A DNA stretch of 7,980 nt from Pseudomonadota bacterium (GTDB lineage: Bacteria; Pseudomonadota; Gammaproteobacteria; Burkholderiales; Burkholderiaceae_B): contig JAEYVD010000832.1 in the NCBI GenBank assembly GCA_023432075.1, forward strand, positions 1 to 7,980. Direction: 5' to 3'. The notes below the pieces were generated by a model that searched no databases, was not told the origin of the DNA, and saw only the letters and a program-made list of their open reading frames with translations. The translations under genes were made by a program, and so were the position numbers. Positions 7,426-7,980 of this stretch are shown here, one piece after another (positions within the stretch are counted from its first letter, which is position 1; the number at the start of each line of letters is the position of its first letter).

Positions 7426-7980
7426 TCAGCCGTCGATCAGGGCGGGATCCCAGGCATGGACGCGCTGGCGCTGTTCACCCAGGCCCGCAATGCCGAGCTT
7501 CATTTCGTCGCCCGCCTTCAGATAAACGGGCGACGGCTTCTGGCCCATGCCCACGCCGGGCGGCGTGCCGGTGCTGATGAGGTCCCCCGGGTACAGCGTC
7601 ATGAAGCGGCTGACGTACGACACCAGCTGCGCCACGCCGAACACCATCGTGCGGGTGCTGCCGTTCTGGTAGCGCTTGCCGTTGACCTCCAACCACATCT
7701 CCAGGTCCTGCGGATTGGGGACTTCGTCGGCCGTGACCAGCCAAGGACCGATGGGGCCGAAGGTATCGCAGCCCTTGCCCTTGTCCCACGTGCCGCCGCG
7801 TTCGATCTGGTATTCGCGCTCGGACACGTCGTTCACGACGCAGTAGCCGGCCACGTGATTCATGGCGTTGGCCTTGCTGACATAACGGGCCTTCTCGCCG
7901 ATCACCACGCCCAACTCGACTTCCCAGTCGGTCTTGACCGATTCCTTCGGCAGCACGACCGGATCGTTGCAGCCCACCAC
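7426..7980 (-). CDS. Fumarylacetoacetate hydrolase (FAH)-family protein, C-terminal part
   Basis: The reading frame is open to the window edge, so the N-terminal third (about 100 residues of a usual 280) is missing; 184 C-terminal residues are visible. FAH-family enzymes are metal-dependent C-C hydrolases, decarboxylases or isomerases acting on 2,4-diketo acids. Signatures are DWEVELGVVIG with two acidic metal ligands (about 7897-7929), GYCVVNDVSERE with the third ligand Asp, GTWDKGKGCDTFGPIGPWLVTADE, VNGKRYQNGSTRTMVF, and LYPGDLISTGTPPGVGMGQKP followed by YLKAGDEMKLGIAGLGEQRQ. The last block resembles proteins annotated ureidoglycolate lyase or 2,4-diketo-3-deoxy-L-fuconate hydrolase. Being first of the visible operon and followed by an aldonate dehydratase, a role in hydrolysing a diketo-deoxy sugar acid fits better than an aromatic pathway, but this is inference. 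The promoter of the operon lies outside the window. Confidence 0.9.
   Translation of the reverse strand: MVGCNDPVVLPKESVKTDWEVELGVVIGEKARYVSKANAMNHVAGYCVVNDVSEREYQIERGGTWDKGKGCDTFGPIGPWLVTADEVPNPQDLEMWLEVNGKRYQNGSTRTMVFGVAQLVSYVSRFMTLYPGDLISTGTPPGVGMGQKPSPVYLKAGDEMKLGIAGLGEQRQRVHAWDPALIDG

Noticed and set aside
5876..7525. 549-residue open frame on the plus strand, opposite the uxaA-like gene
   Set aside because: It is antisense to a clearly conserved dehydratase, is of low-complexity His/Gly/Arg/Ala composition, has no domain and no convincing ribosome-binding site. It is a codon-bias shadow.

Overview
The window reads as a high-GC beta-proteobacterial chromosome, most likely Burkholderiales/Alcaligenaceae (Achromobacter or Bordetella-like). 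This rests on the wording of the GroES and GroEL proteins, GC-rich third codon positions, and a sugar-acid catabolic cluster with proteins of the type common in that family. Genus is inferred from memory of related proteins, not from a search.

Layout. (1) Positions 24-1989, + strand: the complete groES-groEL chaperonin operon, closed by two consecutive hairpins (2012-2031 and 2043-2075); the second is a textbook intrinsic terminator with a T-tract. The groESL promoter lies outside the window. (2) Positions 2080-2218: a non-coding promoter region with a perfect 20-bp palindrome centred on AAACGTTT (2132-2151) and a candidate -10 hexamer. It is followed by a YihY/BrkB-family inner-membrane protein gene (2219-3190, +) whose hydrophilic tail carries a four-copy 12-bp repeat. 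(3) Positions 3203-7980, - strand: four genes reading leftward and convergent on the yihY gene, with only 12 bp between the two stop codons. In transcription order they are a fumarylacetoacetate-hydrolase (FAH) family protein (5' end outside the window), an altronate dehydratase/UxaA-family protein, a mannitol dehydrogenase-family (UxuB-like) oxidoreductase, and an Ldh_2-family malate/L-lactate-type dehydrogenase.

How the genes fit together. GroES and GroEL form the general folding chamber. YihY is a six-helix membrane protein of unsettled function, unrelated to its neighbours. The minus-strand genes have gaps of 32, 59 and 10 nt and look like one operon for catabolism of a sugar acid or uronate. 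UxuB-like enzymes reduce keto-uronates to aldonates and UxaA dehydrates aldonates to 2-keto-3-deoxy acids. FAH-family enzymes can hydrolyse diketo-deoxy acids, and Ldh_2 enzymes interconvert 2-hydroxy and 2-keto acids with NAD(P). The combination suggests a non-phosphorylating, hydrolytic ending rather than the classical KDG kinase/aldolase ending, but the substrate cannot be read from the sequence. The points most worth a second look are the palindromic operator, the serine at the expected catalytic Asn position of the UxuB-like enzyme, and the enzyme combination itself. No mobile element, tRNA, rRNA or CRISPR was seen.
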